Part shown: in pieces, positions 26,527-37,153 of the stretch
Position numbering within the stretch: position 1 is the first letter of the stretch
Layout: each line of letters begins with the position of its first letter
NCBI GenBank assembly: GCA_015183035.1
Contig: JACZZP010000002.1
Location: 620,001 to 684,000 of the forward strand
Reading direction: 5' to 3'
Length of the DNA: 64,000 nt
Source of the DNA: Meloidogyne chitwoodi
Lineage: Eukaryota; Nematoda; Chromadorea; Rhabditida; Meloidogynidae
Translations under genes and position numbers: made by a program
Notes under the pieces: generated by a model
What the model was told of the DNA's origin: nothing
The model's database searches: none
The model's input: only the letters and a program-made list of their open reading frames with translations

Positions 26527-26689
26527 CTAAAGAAGAAAAATTTTTTTAAACTTTGTTTTTTGATTAATTGGAATTATTCTTTTTAAAAATTGCTTCAATT
26601 ATTTTTTTAAAGTTTTGTATTTTAAGTTTAATCTTTAAGTTTATTTCACTGCTTTTATTTTAAGTTTAATCTTAAAAAATGAATTAATC

Positions 26690-26829
26690 GGGACCTGTAC
26701 ATTTCGTCGAACAAAATTGCACGACATTTCGCTCTACGGTAAAAAAATTACATTTCGTTTACCCGAGCCCACTATTTTTTGCTGTTGGGACAAAATGTCG
26801 TGCAATTTCTGTTGACGAAATGTCTGGAC
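26690..26829. mobile_element. 140-bp palindromic MITE with 11-bp direct repeats
   Basis: The arms are near-perfect inverted repeats (ACATTTCGTC..TTGCACGACATTT against its complement), so the whole element can fold back. It is flanked by identical 11-bp ATGAATTAATC at 26679-26689 and 26830-26840, which look like a target-site duplication. There is no coding capacity. Confidence 0.75.
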
Positions 26830-27028
26830 ATGAATTAATCCTTTTAGAGAATAGATATTTTAATTTTATATAATTTGTATTATACATTATGACATTTATA
26901 TTAAAGTTGACATTATGAAACGTTTACCTTTGATATATTTCAAAATGTCTACAAACGTTAGACATAACTTATTTTTTATTTATATAAATATTTTTTTTTT
27001 AATTTTAGAATTTTTTAAAATTAGAACA

Positions 27029-28347
27029 ATGACAACAATTTCACGTGCAGAATATTTAAAAAAATATACTACAAAAACAACCTCTTTAGAAAAACCAAAA
27101 AAGATTAAAACAACAAAAAATAAAAAATCTACAAAAGGAGGAATGCGTTTACTTGATGAAGATACTTTTATTCAAAATAAACCAGGAAAAAATAAAAATA
27201 AATCAGATGAAGATTTTGATGATGATGAAGAGGAAATGGATGATATCGAAAGAGCAATATATTTATTAAATAAAAAATCATCAGAAACGAATAAAAATAA
27301 AAAAGAAAGTGAACTACCAGTTTTTAAAAGTGATGGATTTGTTTCAATTCAAGGTTTTAAATTTTCATATTAAAAAAACACATTAAACTTTTATTTAAGG
27401 TCCTTCTGATGTACAAATTGCAGAAAATTCAATAGACAATGTTATAAAAAAAGAAATTAAAGAAGAGGTTTTTTTACTAATTCTTTAAAATTTAAATATT
27501 TATGAATATTTAGATTGAAGAAGAAGAAGAGCCTAAGAAAAAGCGAAAAAAGATGGATGATGGACGCAAATCGGGACTTTTGAGCAAAGAAATTGCTAGA
27601 GAAGAAATTGAAAAAATACGTGAACGTGATAAAAAGGTTGTAATTTTGTTTAATTTTATTTAATAATGGAAGGGTTTTAATTCATTTGGGAAGGATGTTT
27701 TCTACTCATTTAAAATTAATTTTTAAGGAAAAATCTCAAGTAGATGAAGAAGGAAGAGATGCAGAAACTCGTAAACGACAGACTGGTTTTGACAGAGGTG
27801 GAAGAAGAAAATCCCGTAAAGAAGAAAATTTATTGTCAGAAGAGAAGCAAGCTGAAATTAATAAAAAATATTCAGTTTGGAATAAAGGAGTTGCTCAAAT
27901 AAAAGAAAGAAAGGAAAAATTAGAAGAAATGGAACAAACTTTGACTGAAGGATTTACTAGACATGCAGATGATGAAACTTTAAATGAACATTTGAAAACA
28001 CAATTATATTCAGAAGACCCGATGGCAGAATATTTCCGTGTGAAGACTCATAAAATACAAATGCGAACAGGAATAGGTTTTTTTAAATTTAATTGGGAAT
28101 TATTATTCAAAGAGATTTAAACAGAGGGTCCTAATTGATTGATTTTAAAATTTAATTTAATCCTTTTAAAACAGTTTATCCAACATATAAAGGTCAATAT
28201 CCATCAAATCGTTATGATATTCAGCCAGGTTATAGATGGGATGGTGTTGACCGTTCTAATGGTTTTGAATCAAAAATGTCTTTGGAAAAGAATAAAAAGA
28301 TGGCACATAAAGAATTAACTTATAGATCTATTGCTGAATGTGAATAA
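27029..28347 (+). CDS. BUD13: BUD13 homologue, RES splicing complex subunit
   Basis: BUD13 joins the pre-mRNA retention and splicing (RES) complex in the spliceosome. The hallmark C-terminal block is intact: [20 protein letters not shown], then [11 protein letters not shown]. It is preceded by [20 protein letters not shown] and [19 protein letters not shown], both typical of the family. The N-terminus is acidic and lysine-rich and begins [13 protein letters not shown], as expected (SxxEYLKKY). The start was placed at 27029, just after a TTTTAG acceptor, not at the upstream ATG 26915, whose codons read as poor protein. It is convergent with the nitrobindin-like gene, with only 42 bp between the stops. 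Confidence 0.92.
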
Positions 28348-28389
28348 ATTAAATAAAAGGTTTTTTTTATATTTAAATGTTTGATTTGA

Positions 28390-29730
28390 TTAAAAATTAA
28401 TTAAAATTAAGCTTACCCTTCTAACAGGTAAATCTCTAGAAAATTTAATACGTCCAATCCTTTCTAATTCAAAACGAATACTATTATCTTTTTCTTCACC
28501 ATTTTCAATTGTTACAAATCCTTTTAAACAATTAAAATTTTTTTAATTTTAATTAATTTTATTCAAAATACCATTACTCATAACTGTGTTCATCGAAATT
28601 AAAGAAGAATTTGGTAATCCAGCAATAAAACCATTTTCACTGTGTAATTCAGTTAAATTATGTTCTGAGTTGTCCCAAGCAAAGGCACTTTAATTATTTA
28701 AAAATAATTTTTTAATAATTATTTTACCTGTAATTTAATACGGGTATTTTCATTATTGTACCAATACTAAAATCTAATTCTTCTCCATATGTAAATTTTG
28801 GAATTGTTGGGAAATCAGCTTTTCCTCCAAAGTCACTTCTCCAACGACCAATTAAAAAAGCTAATTTATTTAATGATGAAGGTATTTTTTTTAAATTATA
28901 TTCTAAAAATATTTTTAAAAAATGAATTAATTTAATTATTTAACTTTCTTCAATATCAGGAAATTCAATTGTAAAATTTCCACATATTCGACAAGAAAGT
29001 CGACAAAAAGGAAGCATTTCTAAATCATCTTCACATCTATTTGGTTGATGAGCGACCCATAAAGCACTTTACATAAATTTTAAAAATTAAATTAAATATT
29101 TCCACTATTTATTTTTACTTTAAAAATATTTAAAAAAAGATACAAAATAATCTTTGACATTTTTTAAATAATTACCGCTGAACGGATTCGAACCTTTCAA
29201 ATATCTTTATTTTTTACTATTGAGACCAAAGCGTCAACCAACTGAGACACTAAACAACTTGTATCACAAGCTTATTTTTGCATATTTTAACAACTTTGAT
29301 TTCTCTCTCTATATTTTGAAAGACTAAAAAATAAATTTTGGGAAGAAAAAACCAAGATTTTTAGGATTAGTTTAAGTTTATATAAATTTATATTAAAAAT
29401 ACATAGTTGGTAAATTAGGTATTATTTGTTTTTGGTACTTTTATATAAAATTAATTTATTAAAAAAAAATAACCAATTCATATCTTTATCACGACAACGT
29501 TGAGGTCTAGGTCTAGGAGTCATTGTTGTAGAGGTTGAGGTAGTAGTAGTAGTTGTAATAATACTTTTAATATTATTTGTTTTAGACCAAATAATTTTAT
29601 TTTTAATTTGATCATTTTGTATAAAAATAGATAAACTTGTTGTACTTTTAGAAAATGCTTTAATTTTATTAATATTTTTAGAAAATAATAATATTATAAA
29701 TAAAATAAATATTATTATTTTATTAAGCAT
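28390..29730 (-). CDS. Secreted ShK-domain plus nitrobindin-like protein
   Basis: Exon 1 (29730-29474) starts with a signal peptide (IIIFILFIILLF) and a Thr-rich stretch, then CRDKDMN. The second exon (from 29066) completes a Cys and continues ALWVAHQPNRCEDD and FCRLSCRICG, so all six cysteines of an ShK domain are present across the junction. Further exons encode LAFLIGRWRSDFGGKADFP, TIPKFTYGEELDFSIG, LHSENGFIAGLPNSS and GRIKFSRDLPV. These parallel the THAP4/nitrobindin beta-barrel (LLGTWRGEG.., YGEE.., ISFAKEP..). The barrel's last strands, where the family's heme-ligating His lies, are not found: a GTAAGC donor-like site is followed only by a read-through stop at 28390. The 3' end is therefore uncertain. 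Secretion and possible heme or peroxynitrite chemistry are inference. Confidence 0.7.
29172..29256 (-). other. tRNA-like sequence in intron of the nitrobindin-like gene
   Basis: Read on the minus strand it has a D-arm-like CTCAGTTGGTTGACGC and a perfect B box, GGTTCGAATCC. Spacing suits a tRNA with a large variable loop, but the acceptor ends do not pair well. It is probably a tRNA pseudogene or SINE head. Confidence 0.45.
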
Positions 29731-30884
29731 TTTAAATAAATTATATTACTAAATTAATTATTTTATTTTCATTAAAATGTGTTAAAAGTAAAGGATAAAG
29801 AACAATATATGGGGTGTGATAACTGAGAGATTTAACTTGATTTAATTGAATATTTATTTTAAAAAACTAGTTTAGAGGGTATATTCTCTATTACAAAATT
29901 AAATATTATTTATTTTATTAAAATAAATAAAATTAATTATTTTTTAAATTATTTATTAAAATAAATTTGGCATTAAAAAAAAGATAAAATAATTAAAAAA
30001 AATTTCCCAAAAAAAAGAAAATATAAATATTAAAACCTGATTTATTTATTTATTAACAACCAAAGTTGAAAGGGAAAGAAAAGGATAAATAAAATAAATA
30101 AAAAATAATAATAAATGATTAAAAGCAGGAAATAAATAAATAAATAAAAAACAAAACAAAAGAAAAGAAAAGAAAAGGTTAATAATTTTTATTTATTTTT
30201 TAGCTTTAAATAAATTAATAAATAAATGTTAACTTTTTTTGCCTCTTAGAAGGGGTATTTTTAGAGAAGTTGTAACCCAAAACAAATAAAATATATAAAA
30301 ATGATTAATTAAAATATTAAATTATATAATTTTGTAAATATATAGATTAAAGTGTTATTTATGTTTTTTATAAATTTTAGATTTTTAAGTTGATTATTTA
30401 AGTAGTTGGAGACATTTAGGCGCGGTTAAGTGTAATCTAGTTAATTGCTAGATAAAATGTGAAATTAGTATTTTTAAATGTTTTTAAAATATTTTTAGAT
30501 TTATTTAGCTTTTTTTAAAAAATATAAAAAAATTTTTAGTTGAGGATTTTAATTTTTTTGCGAAAATTCGAATTTTGAAAAATTATATTTTAAATTCTTT
30601 TAAAAATCATAACTTTTTAAACATTAAATCAAAATTTTTGAAATTTTTAGAGAAGCTAGATAACACTGTTATTAATATTTATGCAAATTTTCAGCTTTTA
30701 ATATTAATCAAATAATGAGTTATTACCGCTGGATCAAAGGTCACTTACTCACTTATTTTTTAACTTTATGGACATTTTAATTTTAGATAAACTTTTTTCT
30801 TTACTAAATTTTATTAAAAAATATAAAAATAAATTGTGAATATTTAAAAAAAAAATATTTTTTAATTTTATTTAGAATGTTCAT
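29731..30884. other. Intergenic region, AT-rich, with one fold-back repeat copy
   Basis: It contains long A/T runs and AAATAAATAAA-type simple sequence up to about 30240. A repeat at about 30560-30720 (ATAACTT..TGAAATTTTTAGAG..ATATTTATGCAAA) resembles sequences at 32200-32460. No gene was recognised. Confidence 0.4.
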
Positions 30885-33508
30885 TTATTTGTCTTCTTCA
30901 CGTTCGCTGTTGTGATTAAACTCCCAAACACCGGAAGAATTTAATGAACTATTTTAAAAAAATATTTAAATATATTTTTATTTAATTATTATTTTTTTGC
31001 TTTATAAAATATTTTTTTTAATTATTTTTAATTAATTTTTAGTCTAATTTTAAATAAAAGTTTAATTTAAACCTTTCTTTTTCTTCTCCGTCTAAATAAG
31101 AAACAAATCCACTTGTATTTTTAACAAATCGATGAACCATTTTAGCATTTAAACAACCTCCATTTTGCATAATTTTAGGTAATGGAGATTTTAAAATTAA
31201 TGAATTTAACCAAAATGCTAAATCTTGAAGTTCTGTTGGTAAACGAGAAATTGGTATTACTCTTTTTTTAAAAAAAGATAAAATTTTAATTAATTAAATA
31301 AATAAAAATCTTAAATTTACATAAAATTTGCATCAATTCCAACAACATATCTTTTACTAGGAAATATAGCTGTACAGGCGTGGAAATAACTGAAATAATA
31401 AATTTAAATTAATTTATATAATTCATTTAAAAAAAGTTTTATAAAAGTTATTCGGTGGTGTAGTCGGAAAATTCTCAGTTTTTGCTGGGAGGGTCATGGG
31501 TTCGAATCCTCTCAACGTCAAAGTATTTTTAACAAAGAATTGAATTAAAAAACATTTAAAAAAATTGAAATTTTTAAAAAATCAAGCCCTTGGAATTTAT
31601 TTTTACATTGTAAAATTAATTAAAAAAAATATTTACACATTAATAACCCATTCAACATGAGGTGAATTAGCAGCTGATGACAAATGATTTTTAGCTATTT
31701 CTTTATTTTTTTGAATAAAATATTGTCCATATTGATCTTTAATATATTGTGATGATTTATTAAATGATTTTTCCATTTCAGAAGGAATATGGTCTGGATT
31801 AGTTATTGGAGTTTTAAAATAGCCTGGTTCAACTACAGCAACTTTTACACCAAATGGAGATAATTCACGGCTAGAATAATTTAAATAAATATTAAATTAA
31901 ATCTATTTTTTATTATTAAAATAAATATATATTTATAACCGTATTGTATCACAATATCCTTCCATCGCAAATTTAGAAACTGTGTAAGGCCCATAATATG
32001 GAAATGCTATTCTACCACAAATACTTGAACAAAAAATGATACGTCCTCTTTAAAATTAAAGATTTAATTAAATATTTTAAAATTAAATATTTTTAAGTTT
32101 TTGCTTTTTAATTATTATTTTCCGGAAATTTCTCTTTTTTATTCCTCCTAATGAGCGTTACTTAAACAATTATAAAAAATACAAATATGCTCTTAAAATC
32201 GTAAAATTTTGCATAGATGTCCTCTATAGTGTTATTTAATAAATCTAAAAATTTTAAAATTTTTAGCTATTTATAAAAAATATTATGGCCAAAAATGTTC
32301 AAATTTTAGGTAAAATATCGACTTTTTGAAGGTTTTTTTCCCATAACTTGAGAAATATTTAATCAAAAATTCTGAAATTTTTAGAGGTTTTTGAGAACTT
32401 TATTGAAGATATTTATGCAAAATTATATAATTATAGGATTTTATTAGACTATTTTATAAGCGTTTGAAGTAACATAGCCTTTTACCCTAATATAGGACTT
32501 AAAATATTTTTTTTAAATTTATTTTTTAATAAAATATATATTTTTAAATATGTATTATTTACTTTGCTAATTTAATATGTTCTTTAAATAATTTAGTTAT
32601 TTGAATTAATCCCAATAAATTAATTTTTAAAACATATTCATAATCTTCTAAATTTAACCAATCATCTGCCCCAGCTTTAATAATTCCAGAATTATTTACT
32701 AAAGAAAATATTCCATTTCCTGGAGGTATTTGATTTATTACTTGACGAAAAAATTTTTCAATAGATTCTGTTGAAGATAAATCTAAGGAAAAGGCATGAA
32801 CAAAACCAGGAAGGGAAGAAGTTGCTTGTAAAACTTTTTGAACGCCATAAAATATTAAAATAAAAATTAAAAGAGATAAATCAGAATAATTTTTAAAAAA
32901 TCAGAATAATTTTTAAAAAATCAGAATAATTTTTAAAAAAAGTCAGAAAAAAATCAGAATTAAAAAAAAACAGAAAAAATTATAATAGAATTCTGTTTTT
33001 TCTTATCTATAAAATCAGAAGAATCAGAACTTCTGATTATTTCTAATTTCAAAAAATCAGAATAAAAATCAGAACATTACAAAAATCAGAACAGATCAGA
33101 ATTTACTAAACTTCTGATTTATAAAATAAAAAAATCAGAATTTCTGATTTTTTTATTTCAAAAAATCAGAATAAAAAATCAGAATATTTTAAATAAATAC
33201 AAACATTGGGTGAATTACAAGCAGCAAACACAGTCATTCCTTTCTGTGCACATTTAATAACAAATTGATGCCCAAAGCCTGTTGTAGCTCCTATAACTAC
33301 TACAACCTTTTAAATATTTAAATTTAAATAAATTAATTAAACTAATTATTTTTTTACCTTTCCTTGTAAATCCAAAGGAAATAACTTTAAAAAAATTAAT
33401 TAAAATTTAATTAAAAAATTAAAATTAATTTACCCATTCAATTAATTGTTTAATTAATTCAAAAAATAAATAAAATACAAAAGGAATAATTAAAAAATAA
33501 AAAAACAT
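30885..33508 (-). CDS. Short-chain dehydrogenase/reductase, membrane-anchored
   Basis: NAD(P)-dependent oxidoreductase of the classical SDR family, closest in style to retinol or hydroxysteroid dehydrogenases. An N-terminal hydrophobic anchor (FFYFLIIPFVFYLFFELI) precedes the Rossmann motif VVVVIGATTGFGHQF (GxxxGxG). Then come FVHAFSLDLSSTESIEKFF, LVNNSGI, the catalytic IIFCSSICGRI with serine and PYTVSKFAMEGY (Tyr-x-x-x-Lys), and VAVVEPGYFKT. The C-terminal exon at 30956-30885 ends SEREEDK. An intron of about 350 bp (32848-33205) is packed with AATCAGAA repeats; a canonical GT-AG pair that keeps frame exists there but drops a few residues relative to relatives. Substrate unknown; the anchor suggests the ER membrane. 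Confidence 0.88.
31448..31520 (+). other. tRNA-like sequence in SDR intron
   Basis: GGTGGTGTAGTCGG resembles an A box and GGGTTCGAATCC is a perfect B box, about 40 bp apart. It is antisense to the host gene. Stems are imperfect, so it is not called a functional tRNA. Confidence 0.45.
32155..32475. mobile_element. Fold-back TIR element in SDR intron
   Basis: The ends GTTACTTAAAC (32157) and GTTTGAAGTAAC (32462-32473) are imperfect inverted repeats. The interior is itself roughly palindromic, with TTTTGCAT..AAATTTTTAG in both orientations. There is no coding capacity. Confidence 0.5.
32870..33190. repeat. AATCAGAA / TTCTGATTTT repeat cluster
   Basis: Dense irregular repeats of AATCAGAA and its complement, including three tandem 20-bp copies of TCAGAATAATTTTTAAAAAA at about 32881-32940. 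It fills an SDR intron. The same motif recurs at 47.7-48.3 kb and 49.4-51.7 kb. Confidence 0.8.
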
Positions 33509-34750
33509 TTATTTTTTATTAAAAAATAAATGAATTTAAAATTCTTTAAAATTTTAAGTTATTTTTTTAACTTTTTTGGATGAGTGAATTGTTTTTTTCA
33601 GTTCTTTTTTTTTCTTAATTTTATTAAATTTTAAGTACACACTTTTAAAAAATTAATTCTTTTATGGTAGAAAAATAAAAGGAATTAAATTGTTTTGGCG
33701 CAAAGAGTGTTTAGGCGTGAATACCCTTAAAAAAGGTGAATGATGACCTAGAGAATTGAAATTTTGTAAAATTATTTTTTTAAAGGTTATTTAATTACTG
33801 TAAAAATTTCAGAATTTTAGATTAAATATTTCAAAAATTATGGACAAAAATTTCAAATGGACGCATATTTTCGCCTATTTTTAAAAAGTCAATTTTTTCT
33901 TTATTTTCTAATTAATAAATTAAAAATTTTTAAATTTTTAAGAGATTAGTTAAAAAAATTAAAATCAAAAAATGACGTTTTTAGGTAATTTTATTAATTT
34001 TATAATGACTTATTTAATTGCCTTGCGCCGTAATGTCCCTTAGTTTCTTAAGTAGATTTTTACAATAATATTTTTTTTAAATTTAAAAGCTTTGATAAAA
34101 AAATACAATTTAAATGTACTAATAAAAAATATTAAAAAAAAAAATTAAAAATTATTTATTTACTTAAATAATTAATAAAATAATCAGACATTAAAATAAA
34201 TTAAAAATAAAATAAAATAAAAAAGGCAACAAATTATAATAATTTTTTATTATCTTAAGAAGATTATTAAATTGTACTTTTAATATATTTTTTAATTTTT
34301 TAAAAATAAATATTGAGATAAAATAATTAATTAATTAAAATAATTATTTTATGTTGCCAAAATTTTTAAAATAAAATTTAAAAAAATATTAATTTATTTT
34401 TTAATAAATATTTTAAATAAATTTTAATTTGTTTTTCACTTTTGAGTCAAATAAAATTATTTTATTAAATATTTTTTTAATTTTTTATTTAATATTTAAT
34501 TAAAATGGTTAGAAAACATTTCGGCGCAGATGAATGTTCTGATTAAATTAAATAATTAATTTATCTTTATTTTTTAAAAATTAATTATTTTTGAGGAGAC
34601 TCTATTTTCCATTTATTACCATGGAAACACATTAAAAAACATTAAAAAAATATTTTTTTTTTCTTTTTCTGTTCATTAAACCAGAAATAAATAAATAATA
34701 TTTTAACCTTTTATACTTATTTTTTAATAAATTTATTAAAAAATTAATAA
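33509..34750. other. Intergenic region upstream of DZIP1
   Basis: Long AT-rich spacer. From about 33695 to 34045 lies a probable fold-back element (GGCGCAA near 33697, TTGCGCC near 34025). An X-box match is annotated separately. No gene was recognised. Confidence 0.4.
34615..34628. promoter_or_regulatory. RFX/DAF-19 X-box match upstream of DZIP1
   Basis: ATTACCATGGAAAC fits the 14-base X-box consensus RYYNYYWWRRNRAC at every position. It ends 122 bp before the DZIP1 start codon, within the window where nematode ciliary X-boxes normally lie. Its position in front of a known ciliary gene supports function; direct binding is not shown. Confidence 0.7.
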
Positions 34751-36251
34751 ATGGATAAAGAAATAAATAATATTGAAGAAACTTCAGATGAAGAAAATTA
34801 TTTAATAAATAATAATAATGAATTACCTGATTGGCAACTTATTGGTTTAAATTTAATTAAATAATTTTATTTATTTTTTAAAGATGAAATAAGTATAAAA
34901 TTATTGGAACAAGGCATTGGAATGTTCGAAACATTACAACAAGCACTCCCTTCTGTTGTATTAGCACAAATAAATCAAATTGTTTTAGGTAAAAAAGTAA
35001 TTTTTTAATTATTTGTTTTTGAGGGATGAAATTAACATAAATTGACCATTTTGTCTAATTTTTCCCTTAGTGACATTTTGTCTAATTTTTCCCTTAGTGA
35101 CATTTTGTCTAATTTTTCCCTTAGTGACATTTTGTCTAATTTTTCCCTTAGTGACATTTTGTCTAATTTTTCCCTTAGTGACATTTTGTCTAATTTTTCC
35201 CTTAGTGACAATTTATTGTAAAAAGCTCATATTTTAAAAATAATTACCATAATTTTTAGATGAAGAATTATCAAAAAATGAAAAAGAAAATAATAATCAA
35301 AATATTTGTAATTCATCACAAATATTAAAATTATTTCGTCTTTCACAATTTCAAATAAAATATTTATTAAAAAGTCAACAAGAATTAATTAAAAAAATTG
35401 AAAAAACTGAAAAATTAGCAAAACATTATAAAAAAGAAAATAAATTAATTAAAGAACAATTTTATAATGGACCTCCTATTGAAAAATTAGAAAATAATAA
35501 AATTGAAGAATGTAAAAAACATTGGAAAAGAGAATTATTTAAGGTAAAATATATTAATTAAATATTTTTAAAAAATTTTAAAGATTTTTAAAATATTTTA
35601 ACAATAAATTTGGATTATTTAAAAAAATTATGGATTTATTTTAAAATTTAAAATAATGTTCAGTCTTAAATAAAATTAATTATTTAAATAAATTTATTTA
35701 AATAAGACTTAATTGTTTAAAATAAATTTTTTAATTTTATTAAAAAAACATTATTAATTAAATTACTTAATATAAAAAATATTTTTTATATTAAATTTAA
35801 TTTCTAAAAAATAAAATAATTAAGGGAATATATATTTATTTTTTTAAATTAATTTTATTTTTCAGTGTAATGAATGTAATAAAGTTTTTCTTCATTCTAA
35901 TTTTTTATTTGAACATATTCAACGTAAACATAATAATTTAGAAAATAATAATAATTTAATTAATTTAAATAATAATAATTTAATTAAACCAAAAGCAATT
36001 AAAATACTCGGAATGGAAGAAGAAAATAATAATTTTAAAAAAGAAAATAAAAAAATAAGAAGATCAAAAAGAGGACATTCACAAGGGTTAATAATTTAAT
36101 TAATTTTAATTAAATAATATTTAGTTTATGGAGAACTTCTTCTTATCAAAAACAAAAACAATCATCTCTTTATTATTATCCAAGTAGTGGAAGAGCTTCT
36201 TCTGTTAGTGAAGAAGAAGAAGAAAATATTTTTGTTTTTGAAGAAAATTAA
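34751..36251 (+). CDS. DZIP1: DZIP1/Iguana homologue, ciliary base zinc-finger protein
   Basis: DZIP1 acts at the basal body and transition zone during ciliogenesis. The N-terminal family region is recognisable: SIKLLEQGIGMFETLQQALP and LKLFRLSQFQIKYLLKSQQE (family LLKVFKLAQLTIEYLLHSQE). A coiled-coil-like segment follows, then one C2H2 finger, CNECNKVFLHSNFLFEHIQR with KH completing it. The rest is short and Asn-rich, ending in a Glu run, much shorter than vertebrate DZIP1. Five or so exons splice in frame. The second intron carries six 27-bp repeats. An X-box lies upstream. In nematodes cilia are limited to sensory neurons, so neuronal expression is the natural expectation. Confidence 0.8.
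35044..35206. repeat. Tandem 27-bp repeat, six copies, in DZIP1 intron
   Basis: The unit GACATTTTGTCTAATTTTTC plus CCTTAGT is repeated five times exactly after a first copy with one extra C. The perfect identity suggests recent expansion. Each unit contains a TTTTTCCCTTAG stretch that resembles a splice acceptor. Confidence 0.95.
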
Positions 36252-36563
36252 AAAATAATTTAAATAAAATTAAAAAATATTTAAATGTTTTTTAAATCCT
36301 CTCTCAGTTAGTCCTTTTCTTCGCTTTTAAAAATTAATTGAAATATAAATTTTTAGGAGGGACTAAGTGAGAGAGTATTTTGTAAATATAAAAATAAATA
36401 AATTTAAAATTGTTTTTTAATATAAAATTACTTAAAATAATATTTTATTTTAGTATAATAAAATTAAACAGGTTTTTTTTTCTTTTATTTTTTATTAGAA
36501 AATACACACCTTTTCTTTGCTATTTTTAATAATTTTTACTTATATTTTTCCCAATATTAAAAA

Positions 36564-36755
36564 ATGTATGAAAATAAATTTGAACTTTTTGTAAATTATT
36601 TTTGGGTATTTTATGGTGAAATATATCAGGCAAGTTTATTAAAATAATTTTTTATTTTAAATAAATTAATTTTTAAGCTTTGGGCATTTTTAATGTTTAC
36701 ACATATTGGCTATATTCTTTTACGAGATTTATTATGGGAAGCAATATTTAATTAA
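36564..36755 (+). CDS. 47-residue membrane protein with a GC-AG intron
   Basis: Two exons (36564-36629, about 36679-36755) encode MYENKFELFVNYFWVFYGEI..LWAFLMFTHIGYILL..EAIFN. The hydrophobic part around the junction could form one membrane helix. The donor is CAG|GCAAGT, the classical GC form, with a TTTTTAAG acceptor; reading on without splicing would run into a stop. A TTTTTCCCAATATT stretch precedes the ATG. No family was recognised. The short length makes the call tentative, but codon-like content on both sides of a consensus GC-AG intron supports it. Confidence 0.5.
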
Positions 36756-36870
36756 TTTTTATTTTTTTAAAGAATATTATAATGATATATTGAACATTTT
36801 TTCGAATAAATTGAAATTTTGGTAAAACTGACCATTTTTGAATTTTACCTATTTTAAATATTTATATAGT

Positions 36871-37023
36871 GTTAAAACTAGAGATCGAGAAAATTGACGA
36901 GAGAGGAATAAACCAAGAAAAATTAAGAAAAATTCCGAACCCAAAAAGTCGGAATTTGGGACTCTGAACGAATGCAGCAAAATATCGACCGGAATCCCTC
37001 CTACGTTTACTTCTAGTTTTAAC
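36871..37023. mobile_element. 153-bp TIR element
   Basis: Perfect 12-bp ends GTTAAAACTAGA and TCTAGTTTTAAC bound a block of higher GC content with an internal inverted pair (ATTCCGAACCC / GTCGGAATTTGGG). It has no coding capacity. Confidence 0.6.
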
Positions 37024-37153
37024 TAAAAAATTCAATGAATAAATATATAAAAAATAAATCTATTTAATAATTTAACTTTAAAAAAAATAATTAATTCAAA
37101 AAATAAAAAGTAAATTTATTATTACGAATAACAGACAAACTTTAAATAAAAAA

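Noticed and set aside
29461..29590. GTAGTAGTAGTTGT-like stretch as a microsatellite
   Set aside because: It is the complement of the Thr codon run in the ShK-nitrobindin gene, so it is coding.
32848..33208. Non-canonical splice acceptor in the SDR gene
   Set aside because: A donor a few bases further on (GTATTT) with the AAAAAG acceptor gives a canonical, in-frame intron, so no exotic splicing is needed.
35044..35206. CRISPR-like array
   Set aside because: The units are contiguous with no spacers and the host is a eukaryote; it is a simple tandem repeat.
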